Source of the DNA: Pseudofrankia saprophytica
GTDB taxonomy: Bacteria; Actinomycetota; Actinomycetes; Frankiales; Frankiaceae
Assembly (NCBI RefSeq): GCF_000235425.2
Contig: NZ_KI912266.1
Location: forward strand, 1,293,489-1,347,722
Direction of reading: 5' to 3'
DNA length: 54,234 nt
The number at the start of each line of letters is the position of its first letter. Position 1 is the first letter of the stretch. Positions 42,326-49,955 of this stretch are shown here, one piece after another. Below the pieces are notes generated by a model that was not told the origin of the DNA, made no database searches, and saw nothing but the letters and a program-made list of their open reading frames with translations. The position numbers and the translations under genes are program-made.

Positions 42326-44857
42326 ATGGGAGCAGCCCCGACGATGCCGACGCCCATGCCTGACCTGATCGCCACCGCGCTGCCCGGCTACGAGATCGGG
42401 GCCGAGCTGGGCCGAGGCGGCTTCGGCGCGGTGCTGGCCGCGCGCCACCGGCTGATGGGGCGCGCCGTCGCGATCAAGGTGCTGCTCGACCCCGAGGCTG
42501 CCGGCGCCGGCTCCGGCAGCGGCGGCGGGCCAGCCGGCGGCCCGTCCGGGCCCGGTGGCGGCGTGTTCGGCTCGGGTGGGGACGAGTCGTCCGACCTGCG
42601 CACCCGGTTCCTCTCCGAGGCCCGGGTGCTCGCCGGCCTGGACCACACGCACATCGTCCGGGTCTACGACTACGTGGAGCACTCGGGACTCTGCCTGCTC
42701 GTCATGGAACAGCTCACCGGCGGCAGCCTGCGCCAGCGCATGGCCGCCGGCGGGCTCGACCCGCGGGCGGGCTGCGCGGTCGGCCTCGCGGCGGCGACGG
42801 CGCTGGCGGCGGCGCACCAGATCGGCGTGCTGCACCGGGACATCAAGCCCGACAACCTGCTCTTCGACGCGTCCGGCGTGCCGAAGGTGACGGACTTCGG
42901 CATCGCCAAGATCGTCGAGACGACCGCGGTGACGACGACCGGCCTGGTCGGCACTCCGCGCTACATGGCCCCCGAGCAGATCGAGGGCAGCAGGCTCGGC
43001 CCGGGCACCGACATCTACGCCCTCGGCATCGTGCTCTACGAGCTGCTCGCCGGCCGGCCGATCTTCCCGCGCGGGCTCACGGTGCCCGCGCTGCTGCACC
43101 ATCACCTGTCCGTCCCGCCCCAGCCGCTGCCGGAGGTCCCGGCGCCGCTGGCCGCGGTGGTGCTCGCCGCGCTGGCCAAGCACCCGGCCGAGCGGCCGGC
43201 GAGCGCGCACGAGCTGGCCCTGCATCTGGCCGCCGCCGCGACCGCCGTGTTCGGCCCCGGGTGGCTCACCACGACCGGGGTGCCGGTCCGGCTGCCTGAC
43301 GACGTGCTCACCGCCGCCGGCCACCGCCTCGGCGACACGCTGCCGGCCCCCTTCACCCCCTCCGGCGCCTGGACGACGCCCGCGCACCACCTGGCCCAGC
43401 CGACCATCATCACGCCGCCTGGCTCGACCCCGCTGGGCACGCCGCCGCCCACCCCGACGACGCCGGCGCAGCCTGGCCAGCCACTGCCCGCTGGTCAGGC
43501 CGGGCCGGCCGGGTGGCAGCCCTACGCGGCGAACGGCACCCCGCCACCCGGCTTCGGCGGTCCGGCGGGCTTCCCGCCGCATCCAGAACCGGCCTCCCCC
43601 TCGCTGGCGCCCACTCGTCGTCGTCGGCGCGCCCGCCCCAGCGCGCGCCGCCGGACGGCATTCATCGCCATGGGGGTGGGCGTCGTCTGCGTCGCGGCGC
43701 TCGTCGTGGGCCTGGTCCTGGCCACCCGCGGCGGCCCCGGCGGCGCGAAGGCCGGATACGCCGGCGAGCAGCGCGTTCTGACCGGTGGCGGCTACCTCGG
43801 GGCAATCGGCCTGGCCGAGAACGGCTCTGTCTTCGTCGCCGCCTCCGGCGCGTCCGACGGCACCGCGGCGGTGTACCAGCTCGACCCGGACGGCAACCTG
43901 CGCAAGATCGCTGGCGTCGGCCCGGCGGCGCCGCGGCCGTCGGGTACGCCCGCGACGGAGACGAGCAGCCCGTCCCCCACGCCCAGCCCCGCCCCGATTC
44001 CCGCCAGCGGGATCTCCGCGCTGTCGCTCGTCCTGCAGGATCCGCGGGCGGTGGCGGTCGCGCCGGACGGCGTCGTCTACATCGCCGACTACGGCGCCAG
44101 CCAGGTCTACCGGGTCACGCCCGGCGGCCAGGCGTTCGTGTTCGCCGGCGTCAGCGCCGACGAGGACGGTTTCACGGTGGACTCGGGCCTGGCGACCAAG
44201 GCCGCGCTCTACGGGCCCACGGCGCTGGCGATCGGCCCGGACGGCTCGGTCTACCTCGCCGAGGGAAACCGGATTCGGAAGGTCACCAAGGATGGTCTGA
44301 TCTCGACGGTCGCCGGCGCGGCCAGCCGCTCCGGCGCCGGCAACCGCGAGGGCGACGGCGGACCGGCGACGAAGGCGACGTTGCCCTCGCCGAACGGGCT
44401 CGTCGTCGCCGACGACGGAACGATCTACGTCTCCGACGACAGCCTGGAGACCGTCCGAAAGATCACCCCGGCGGGCGTCATCAGCACGGTCGCCGGCATC
44501 GCCGGCACGAGCGGCGACACGGGCGACGGCGGCCCGGCGGCGAAGGCGCTGCTCTACGACCCGAGCGGCCTCGCCCTCGGCGGCGACGGCTCGCTCTACA
44601 TCGCCGACCAGTCCAACGGCAGGATCCGCAGAGTTGGTGTGGACGGCGTCATCACGACGTACGCGGGCGTGGGCTCGTCCGGTTCCGGCGGCCTGGACGG
44701 AACACTGGCGACCCAGGCCGACCTGGGCAGCGTGGGCTCGATCATCGTCGACCCGTCCGGCGCGGTCTATGCCTCGCTGTACTACGAGTCCACCCTCGTC
44801 CGGATCGACTCGACGGACCACATCGTCCGGGCACTCGTGGTCCCGCCCGCGACGTAG
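42326..44857 (+). CDS. Ser/Thr protein kinase with NHL beta-propeller, tandem paralogue
   Basis: About 843 residues from ATG 42326; ATG 42215 would add 37 low-complexity residues. Kinase motifs: Gly loop GRGGFG, VAIKV, HRDIKPDN (about 170), DFGIAK. Between beta3 and the C-helix there is an unusual Gly-rich insertion of about 35 residues (SGSGGGPAGGPSG region). A Pro/Gln-rich linker, membrane segment VVCVAALVVGLVLA (about 452-468) and NHL repeats (GVVYIADYGASQVYRV, GDGGPATKAT, GDGSLYIADQSNGRIRRV) follow. It shares layout with the preceding kinase; tandem duplication is the likely origin, with divergence of sensor and juxtamembrane parts. Ligands unknown. Confidence 0.88.
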   Translation: MGAAPTMPTPMPDLIATALPGYEIGAELGRGGFGAVLAARHRLMGRAVAIKVLLDPEAAGAGSGSGGGPAGGPSGPGGGVFGSGGDESSDLRTRFLSEARVLAGLDHTHIVRVYDYVEHSGLCLLVMEQLTGGSLRQRMAAGGLDPRAGCAVGLAAATALAAAHQIGVLHRDIKPDNLLFDASGVPKVTDFGIAKIVETTAVTTTGLVGTPRYMAPEQIEGSRLGPGTDIYALGIVLYELLAGRPIFPRGLTVPALLHHHLSVPPQPLPEVPAPLAAVVLAALAKHPAERPASAHELALHLAAAATAVFGPGWLTTTGVPVRLPDDVLTAAGHRLGDTLPAPFTPSGAWTTPAHHLAQPTIITPPGSTPLGTPPPTPTTPAQPGQPLPAGQAGPAGWQPYAANGTPPPGFGGPAGFPPHPEPASPSLAPTRRRRRARPSARRRTAFIAMGVGVVCVAALVVGLVLATRGGPGGAKAGYAGEQRVLTGGGYLGAIGLAENGSVFVAASGASDGTAAVYQLDPDGNLRKIAGVGPAAPRPSGTPATETSSPSPTPSPAPIPASGISALSLVLQDPRAVAVAPDGVVYIADYGASQVYRVTPGGQAFVFAGVSADEDGFTVDSGLATKAALYGPTALAIGPDGSVYLAEGNRIRKVTKDGLISTVAGAASRSGAGNREGDGGPATKATLPSPNGLVVADDGTIYVSDDSLETVRKITPAGVISTVAGIAGTSGDTGDGGPAAKALLYDPSGLALGGDGSLYIADQSNGRIRRVGVDGVITTYAGVGSSGSGGLDGTLATQADLGSVGSIIVDPSGAVYASLYYESTLVRIDSTDHIVRALVVPPAT

Positions 44858-45068
44858 CACCCGGCACACCGCCCGCCAGGCACGGTCGGCTGACCACCGT
44901 GCATGAGCTGGAGACCCGCCAGGCCACGGGTCGGACATTCGTCGCGCATGGCCCGCCGCTCGTCACGCGCGATCGACCTCCTGTCACTCGTGGGCCTCAA
45001 GCCATTGCGCGCCGTCAAGCCGGGCGAACGACCTGTGGCCTGGGGGTATGCACAGTTAAGGTCCGGAC

Positions 45069-46679
45069 ATGGAGGCCGTACCGGACAGGCGCGCCGTGCT
45101 GCGCGCGGGGCTCACGGTGCTCGGGGGCGCGGCCGTCGGCGGCGGAGGCCTGCTTGCCGGCTGCTCGTCGGACGGCTCGCCCACGCCGACGCCCAGCCCG
45201 AGCGCGACGGCGAGCCCGCCAGGGCCGTCGCCGTCTCTCGATCCGGCGCAGAGCTGGGACACGCTGGCGGCGAAGCTGACCGGTGAGCTGGTGCGACCCG
45301 GCGACGGCGAGTACGACGCCGCGCGGGCCCTGTTCGACCCGGCCTTCGACACCGTCCGCCCGCAGGGCATCGCCTACGCGGCGAACCAGGACGACGTCGC
45401 CAGCGCGGTCCGGTTCGCTAGGGCTACCGGGGTGGGCCTGGCTGCCCGCTGCGGGGGGCACAGCTACGGCGGCTACTCGACGAGCGAGGGACTGGTCGTC
45501 GACGTCACCCGGCTGAACCAGGTGAGCGTCGACGACCACGGCATCGCGACGGTCGGCGCCGGCACTCGGCTGATCAAGGTCTATACCGGTCTGGCGGGCG
45601 TCGGGCGGGCGATCCCCGGCGGATCATGCCCGACGGTCGGCATCTCCGGGCTCGCCCTTGGCGGCGGGGTCGGGGTACTCAGCCGGCTGTATGGCCTGAC
45701 CTGCGACAACATGACGGGCGCCGACGTCGTACTCGCCTCCGGCGAGACCGCGCGGGTCGACGAGGACCACGACGCCGACCTGTTCTGGGCATTGCGCGGG
45801 GCCGGAGGCGGCAACCTCGGAATCGTCACCGCGTTCCGGTTCGCCACCCACCCCGCCCGCTCGCTGACCCTGTTCTCGCTGCGCTGGCCGTGGGGGGCGG
45901 CGCAGGAGGTACTCGCCGCGTGGCAGGACTGGGTCACCGGGAAGCTCGGCGCGATGCCGGACGAACTGTGGTCGACGCTGGTCGCGGGCTCGGCGCCCGG
46001 CGGATCCGCGCCGACGATGCGGATCAGCGGGGTGTTCGCGGGCGCGCGGGCGGGACTGGCCGGGCCGCTCGCCGATCTGCGGGCGGCGGTGCGCTCGGCC
46101 GCGCCCACGGGCACATCGATCACCGAACACGATTTCCTGGCCGCGATGCGCGTCGAGGGCGGCTGTTCGGCGAGCGGCGGCGAATGCGGCAGCACCGCCG
46201 GGATCAGGGCCGGTGCGCGCCGGCCCGGCCAGCGGGCGGCATCGTCGATCCTGCGCGACCCGCTCGCCGCCGCGGGGAACGAGGTGCTCGTCCGGATGAT
46301 CGAGGAACGCCAACACGACCCGCTGGCCACCGCCAGCGGCGGGATCATCCTGGACGCCTGGGGCGGCGCGATCGGGCGAGTCGGCCCGGCGGAGACGGCC
46401 TTCGTCCACCGGGACGCGATCGCCAGCATCCAGTACTTCGGCGGCTACCCGGCCGGCGCCTCGGCCGAAGTGCTCGACGCGAACAGCCGCTGGCTGCGCG
46501 ACACCGTCGCCGCGGCCGCTCCCCACGTCTCCGGTCAGGCCTACCAGAACTACATCGACCCCGAACTCACCGACTGGGCACAGGCCTACTACGGCGCGAA
46601 CCTCCCCCGCCTGCGCACCGTCAAGACCCACTACGACCCTGACAACCTCTTCCGCTTCGCCCAAAGCATTCCTGTTTGA
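45069..46679 (+). CDS. BBE-type FAD-dependent oxidoreductase, Tat/lipoprotein
   Basis: Extracellular berberine-bridge-enzyme-like (VAO) flavoprotein, 536 residues. RRAVLRAGLTVLG is a twin-Arg signal; LLAGC is a lipobox. FAD domain: CGGHSYGG with the His for covalent attachment (about 131) and GSCPTVGISGLALGGG with the Cys (about 186), indicating bicovalent FAD. C-terminal BBE part ends QNYIDPELTDW and TVKTHYDPDNLFRFAQSI. Such enzymes oxidise sugars or alkaloids and release H2O2; the substrate is not predictable. A pair of Cys residues (EGGCSASGGECG, about 359-370) may form a disulfide. It is monocistronic, ended by a hairpin at 46694. Confidence 0.88.
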   Translation: MEAVPDRRAVLRAGLTVLGGAAVGGGGLLAGCSSDGSPTPTPSPSATASPPGPSPSLDPAQSWDTLAAKLTGELVRPGDGEYDAARALFDPAFDTVRPQGIAYAANQDDVASAVRFARATGVGLAARCGGHSYGGYSTSEGLVVDVTRLNQVSVDDHGIATVGAGTRLIKVYTGLAGVGRAIPGGSCPTVGISGLALGGGVGVLSRLYGLTCDNMTGADVVLASGETARVDEDHDADLFWALRGAGGGNLGIVTAFRFATHPARSLTLFSLRWPWGAAQEVLAAWQDWVTGKLGAMPDELWSTLVAGSAPGGSAPTMRISGVFAGARAGLAGPLADLRAAVRSAAPTGTSITEHDFLAAMRVEGGCSASGGECGSTAGIRAGARRPGQRAASSILRDPLAAAGNEVLVRMIEERQHDPLATASGGIILDAWGGAIGRVGPAETAFVHRDAIASIQYFGGYPAGASAEVLDANSRWLRDTVAAAAPHVSGQAYQNYIDPELTDWAQAYYGANLPRLRTVKTHYDPDNLFRFAQSIPV

Positions 46680-46693
46680 GCCAATGTCACAGA

Positions 46694-46736
46694 GGCACCT
46701 CGAGCAGGGAGTCGACGTCAACCGGCTCGAGGTGCC
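46694..46736 (+). terminator. 11-bp hairpin terminator
   Basis: GGCACCTCGAG (46694-46704) and CTCGAGGTGCC (46726-46736) pair perfectly across 21 nt, 15 bp past the oxidoreductase stop. Confidence 0.7.
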
Positions 46737-46879
46737 GAGGCCAGTAGAACGCGGAACGACTCCAGATCGCTACTGTCAGCTTCCTGTCCGTTCCTAGTCA
46801 GCCCTTGTCCGGATTACAGACAGGTCGCCAGGACACACACATTCTGTGGTCTGCCGTGTTCCCAGTGCGGCGGGTCGGC

Positions 46880-46908
46880 TTGCGATAAACACTCTCCGTG
46901 AGTAGAAA
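46880..46908 (+). promoter_or_regulatory. Candidate promoter
   Basis: TTGCGA, 17-bp spacer and TAGAAA lie about 115 bp upstream of the small membrane gene at 47023 in a locally AT-richer stretch. Weak match. Confidence 0.35.
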
Positions 46909-47022
46909 ATCGAATCTGGTGATGCGGTAAGCGCGCCGGCGAGACGGTGGCCGCCGCGTCGCCAGTCCTCGACACCGCACGATCGCTCGCCGATCGGCGC
47001 CCGGATCACAGTGAGGTCTGGC

Positions 47023-47181
47023 GTGAAGAAGCTTCTGTATCCATGGGGATTCTGGATCTTCGTGGCCTTCTACATAGCCACGGCCCCCAGCGACGCCGCC
47101 AGCTTCGTCCACACCGCTTTCGGCTGGCTCGGGCAACTCGGCGACGGAATGTCGAACTTCGTCAGCGACGTCGCCGTCTAG
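47023..47181 (+). CDS. Small conserved-type membrane protein, 52 residues
   Basis: GTG 47023 follows GAGG at 7 nt and the frame reads VKKLLYPWGFWIFVAFYIAT, then PSDAASFVHTAFGWLGQLGD and SNFVSDVAV before TAG. It has a basic start, one hydrophobic segment and an amphipathic C-terminal part, a pattern I recognise from short proteins encoded with actinobacterial conjugation/phage-like regions; function unknown. The gene ends 14 bp from the convergent SLT-NlpC gene. It is too short for most gene callers. Confidence 0.7.
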   Translation: MKKLLYPWGFWIFVAFYIATAPSDAASFVHTAFGWLGQLGDGMSNFVSDVAV

Positions 47182-47195
47182 CGGCGAGCGCGCGA

Positions 47196-48188
47196 TCAGG
47201 CCCCGGCAGCCAAGGGGCGGGTGACCGCGACGACGTCCGTCCAGCTGGAGATGTCCGAGACGACCACGCCCCAGCGGGCACCCTTGGCCGCGATCATCTG
47301 GCCGTTGCCGACGTACATCCCAACGTGCCCGGGCGCGGCCACCGTGCCGTCCGAGCCGGGGATGAACAGCAGGTCACCCGGCTGCAGGTCCACGCCGGAG
47401 ACGACCGGTCCGGCGGCGAGCTGATCGGTGGTCACCCGCGGCAGCTCGATGCCGACCGTCCGGTAGGCGGCTCGCACCAGCGACGAGCAGTCCCAGGCGC
47501 CCGGCCCCTCCGCTCCCCACACGTAGGGCTTGCCCACCTGGGACCTCATGAAATCGAGTACCGGTGCCACGGCGCCCGCCGGCACCGCGGCGCCAGGCAC
47601 GAGCGCGTCACCGTACTCGCGTGCCTTCGCCAGGATCGTCCGCACGTAGTTGCGCGTCTCCGGGAACGGCGGGATGCCGGAGAAGGCGAGCACCGCGCCG
47701 GGCCCGGCGTTGTAGGCCGCGAGCATCTTCTCCTGCCCGGGCCCCGGGATCCGGGCCACCGACGCCGCGACGGCACAGTCGTAGCGGGCCGCGGCGGGAA
47801 TCGCGTCCGCCGGGTTCCACACGTCTCCGCCGCCGCCGTGCGTCGCCCAGGTGCCCGGCATGAACTGGGCGATGCCCATCGCGCCCACCGGCGACGTCGC
47901 GCTCGGATTGAAGCCGGACTCCTGGAAGAGCTGCGCCGCCAGCAGCGCCGGGGTGACCTCGGCGCACCCGGCGTCGTTCGCCGCCGAGATAATCAGCCCG
48001 AGGTACTCCTCCGGTATCCCCTTGGAGTTGGTAATCGTTCGGGGGCCATTGTCCTGGTCGCTGAAAAAGGGACCGGTTATGAGCAGGACGACAAGGCAGA
48101 TGAACAGCATGATCCCGCCGATCGAGACCATGCCGCCGACGCCGAGCCAGAGCAGCCACGCGCGCGGGCCGCGCGGTCCCCGAGCCAT
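47196..48188 (-). CDS. Lytic transglycosylase-NlpC/P60 bifunctional cell-wall hydrolase
   Basis: A 330-residue membrane-anchored hydrolase. N-terminal anchor (about 12-38, LWLGVGGMVSIGGIMLFICL). SLT domain (about 58-175) with catalytic Glu in LFQESGFNPSA, GIAQFMPGTW and MLAAYNAGPGAV. NlpC/P60 domain (about 208-325) with catalytic Cys in WDCSSLVRAAY and His in PGHVGMYVG, plus PGDLLFIPG. SLT cleaves glycan strands and NlpC/P60 the stem peptide. This pairing is the VirB1/TraH-like opener of actinobacterial conjugation modules. ATG 48188 follows AAGGGTAGG. The neighbours on the same strand (48339-49477) support that role. Confidence 0.9.
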   Translation of the reverse strand: MARGPRGPRAWLLWLGVGGMVSIGGIMLFICLVVLLITGPFFSDQDNGPRTITNSKGIPEEYLGLIISAANDAGCAEVTPALLAAQLFQESGFNPSATSPVGAMGIAQFMPGTWATHGGGGDVWNPADAIPAAARYDCAVAASVARIPGPGQEKMLAAYNAGPGAVLAFSGIPPFPETRNYVRTILAKAREYGDALVPGAAVPAGAVAPVLDFMRSQVGKPYVWGAEGPGAWDCSSLVRAAYRTVGIELPRVTTDQLAAGPVVSGVDLQPGDLLFIPGSDGTVAAPGHVGMYVGNGQMIAAKGARWGVVVSDISSWTDVVAVTRPLAAGA

Positions 48189-48338
48189 CCCCGCCTACCC
48201 TTCGCCCTTCGCGGAGTACCTGGTTGGCGGTGTGCCGACCGCCCGGTGCCTGGTGGCCGCCTCCCGGCGCCCGCTCGACGTCCGGGCGCCACCCCGCGAC
48301 GCGCGATCACCCATCATGATCGCACATTTCCCAGTCTG

Positions 48339-49238
48339 TCAGCGCCCGGGCGCGTCGCCCGCGTTGTCGGACAGGTCGGCGCCCGCGATCCGCCACCGGC
48401 CGGCGGTGTCGCGCAGCAGCGTCACCGTCGGAGTGGAGACGGTTTCGACGGGTGCCGAGTTGTCGGTCACGAAGACACTGCGCGCGTTCAGCAGGTAGAC
48501 CACCCGGCCGGTCGCGGCGGTGTCGGCGAGTGGGGTGGCCGCGAGCACGGTGACCGTCGAGCGGGCACCATGCGCCCGCTGTTCCTCCCAGGCCTGGCCG
48601 TCCACAGCGGGAGAACCCGTGCCACCGGCCCCGCCCGAGCCGGCGCCGGCGCTGGTCAGTTGGGCGAGGAAGTCGGAGGTGAAGCAGCCGTCGGCCTGGG
48701 CGCGCTCGACCCCGGCGGCCAGGTCCGCGTCGGAGCGCGCGTCGAACGACTGCCAGCGGGCGAAGCAGTAGGTGGCGACGGCGGCCGGGTCGGCCAGGTC
48801 GGGCGGCGTGCCCGTGCCGGGCTCGCCCGCCGAGGCGGTCGCCAGCGGTGGCCCGGGTGCCTGGCTCGCGCCGGGCGGTGGCCCGGTCGTGCCCGGCGGT
48901 GTCGCCGACGAGACGGCCCGATCCGTCCGGTCGCGCAGCGCGGAACAGCCGGCAACCGAGACCGCGGCCAGTACCACCACCACGGCGGCGGCCAGGATGG
49001 CCCCAAGCCCGGATGACGCCGCCGTCCCGACGGTGGCGCGCGGCGAACGGGCAACGGCCGCGGCGGGCTGGGCCGCCGGGGCAGTACCGGCCCGAGAGGG
49101 GGCCGGGGCCGGCGCCGGGCCGCGGCCGGCGCGCATCACATCCCGCACATCCCGCACATCCCGCGCCCGTCGCACCGCCGCGCCGGATTCGGCCTCGCCC
49201 TCCGGACGAGGCCCCTCCCCGGGCGTCCGTACGCTCAC
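48339..49238 (-). CDS. Membrane-anchored protein of the conjugation-like region (VirB8/TcpC-like candidate)
   Basis: About 299 residues. GTG 49238 forms a GTGA overlap with the excisionase stop (TGA at 49235-49237), which fixes the start. Cytoplasmic Ala/Pro/Arg-rich part of about 65-75 residues, a membrane segment (LGAILAAAVVVVLAAVSVAG, about 78-97) followed by Cys, then a Pro/Gly linker and an extracytoplasmic domain of about 150 residues with two Cys (ATYCFARW, ADGCFTSD) and beta-strand pattern VVYLLNARSVFVTD and RWRIAGADLSD. Single-span topology and position suggest a VirB8/TcpC-like T4SS bridge protein; sequence similarity alone is not enough. Confidence 0.6.
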   Translation of the reverse strand: MSVRTPGEGPRPEGEAESGAAVRRARDVRDVRDVMRAGRGPAPAPAPSRAGTAPAAQPAAAVARSPRATVGTAASSGLGAILAAAVVVVLAAVSVAGCSALRDRTDRAVSSATPPGTTGPPPGASQAPGPPLATASAGEPGTGTPPDLADPAAVATYCFARWQSFDARSDADLAAGVERAQADGCFTSDFLAQLTSAGAGSGGAGGTGSPAVDGQAWEEQRAHGARSTVTVLAATPLADTAATGRVVYLLNARSVFVTDNSAPVETVSTPTVTLLRDTAGRWRIAGADLSDNAGDAPGR

Positions 49239-49477
49239 TCCCGCCCGTCCAACCAGTCCCGAACCCGTCCGCGGCGGATCCGCCACTGGTGTCCCACCTT
49301 TCGGGCGGGGATGGCCCGTTCGGACAGCAGCCGCAGCACCGTGCTCTCCGAAAGCCGCAGCCAGACAACCAGCTCGTCCACCGTCAGCACGTCGTCGTCG
49401 TCAACGCGTTGCGGGTGCCGGGGCGGGACGGCGCCCGTGCCCGCCGGGTCGCGCGCCGTCGGCACGCCCTCCTGCAT
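49235..49477 (-). CDS. Excisionase/helix-turn-helix DNA-binding protein (HTH_17)
   Basis: An 80-residue protein, ATG 49477 with AGGGGC 7 nt upstream. The HTH_17 (MerR-like) segment is LTVDELVVWLRLSESTVLRLLSERAIPARKVGHQWRIRR, closing with VRDWLDGRE. Such small proteins are excisionases, plasmid-transfer or phage regulators. It overlaps the start of the next gene as GTGA and is the first gene of the minus-strand operon. No integrase is in the window. Confidence 0.8.
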   Translation of the reverse strand: MQEGVPTARDPAGTGAVPPRHPQRVDDDDVLTVDELVVWLRLSESTVLRLLSERAIPARKVGHQWRIRRGRVRDWLDGRE

Positions 49478-49501
49478 AGCGGCTGCCCCTTTCGAACGGG
49501 T

Positions 49502-49620
49502 CAGGCCACAGGACACGCGACGAAGGCGAAGCCTCGCGCGCCCAACGACCATTCAGGTGTCACAGGCCAAAGCGAGCGCGACGGTGGCGAAGCCACGCAC
49601 GCCGGCAGGCGGCCGAAGAC
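49502..49620 (-). repeat. Family 2 repeat, two inverted units
   Basis: Read on the minus strand, units begin GTGACACCTGAATGG and run through GGGCGCGCGAGGCTTCGCC and TCGCGTGTCCTGTGGCC; a second unit with CGTGGCTTCGCCACC precedes it. They match the units at 21080-21261, more than 28 kb away, in the opposite direction. They lie upstream of the excisionase gene. Confidence 0.65.
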
Positions 49621-49814
49621 GCCGGCATCCCAGTTGCCGGTTTCGTCAGCGCCTCGGGCGGCGGGTGCCATGACGAGCACGATCGCGCCTCCTTCGGCCG
49701 CGGCATCAGAGAGGAGGGCCGCCGGCCTGGTCGCCGACCGTGACGAATCCGCGCACCGAATGCCCGGACAGGCCCGGGCTCGGATACCGGCTACGGACGG
49801 TACACCACCCTAGG

Positions 49815-49826
49815 TAACCATGGTTA
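49815..49826. promoter_or_regulatory. Perfect 12-bp palindrome, candidate operator
   Basis: TAACCATGGTTA lies in the divergent region between the excisionase and the NTPase genes. The flank 49815-49910 is AT-richer and holds related GGTAA(T/G)TAATC-like repeats near 49880-49905, where promoters are expected. Confidence 0.45.
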
Positions 49827-49955
49827 GGCTCTGTCGGAGCTTGTCATACTTCAGCGTCTCGGGTTACCTCGATTGGACGGTAATCCGAACTAAGTAACGG
49901 TAAGTAATCTCAACCGGGGCCAACGAGCCTGAACCAGCCAGGAGGGCGACGGCAC

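Noticed and set aside
42140-44938. A 932-codon minus-strand frame opposite the second kinase
   Set aside because: Shadow of the NHL kinase gene; its repeated Gly/Arg/Asp sequence mirrors the NHL repeats.
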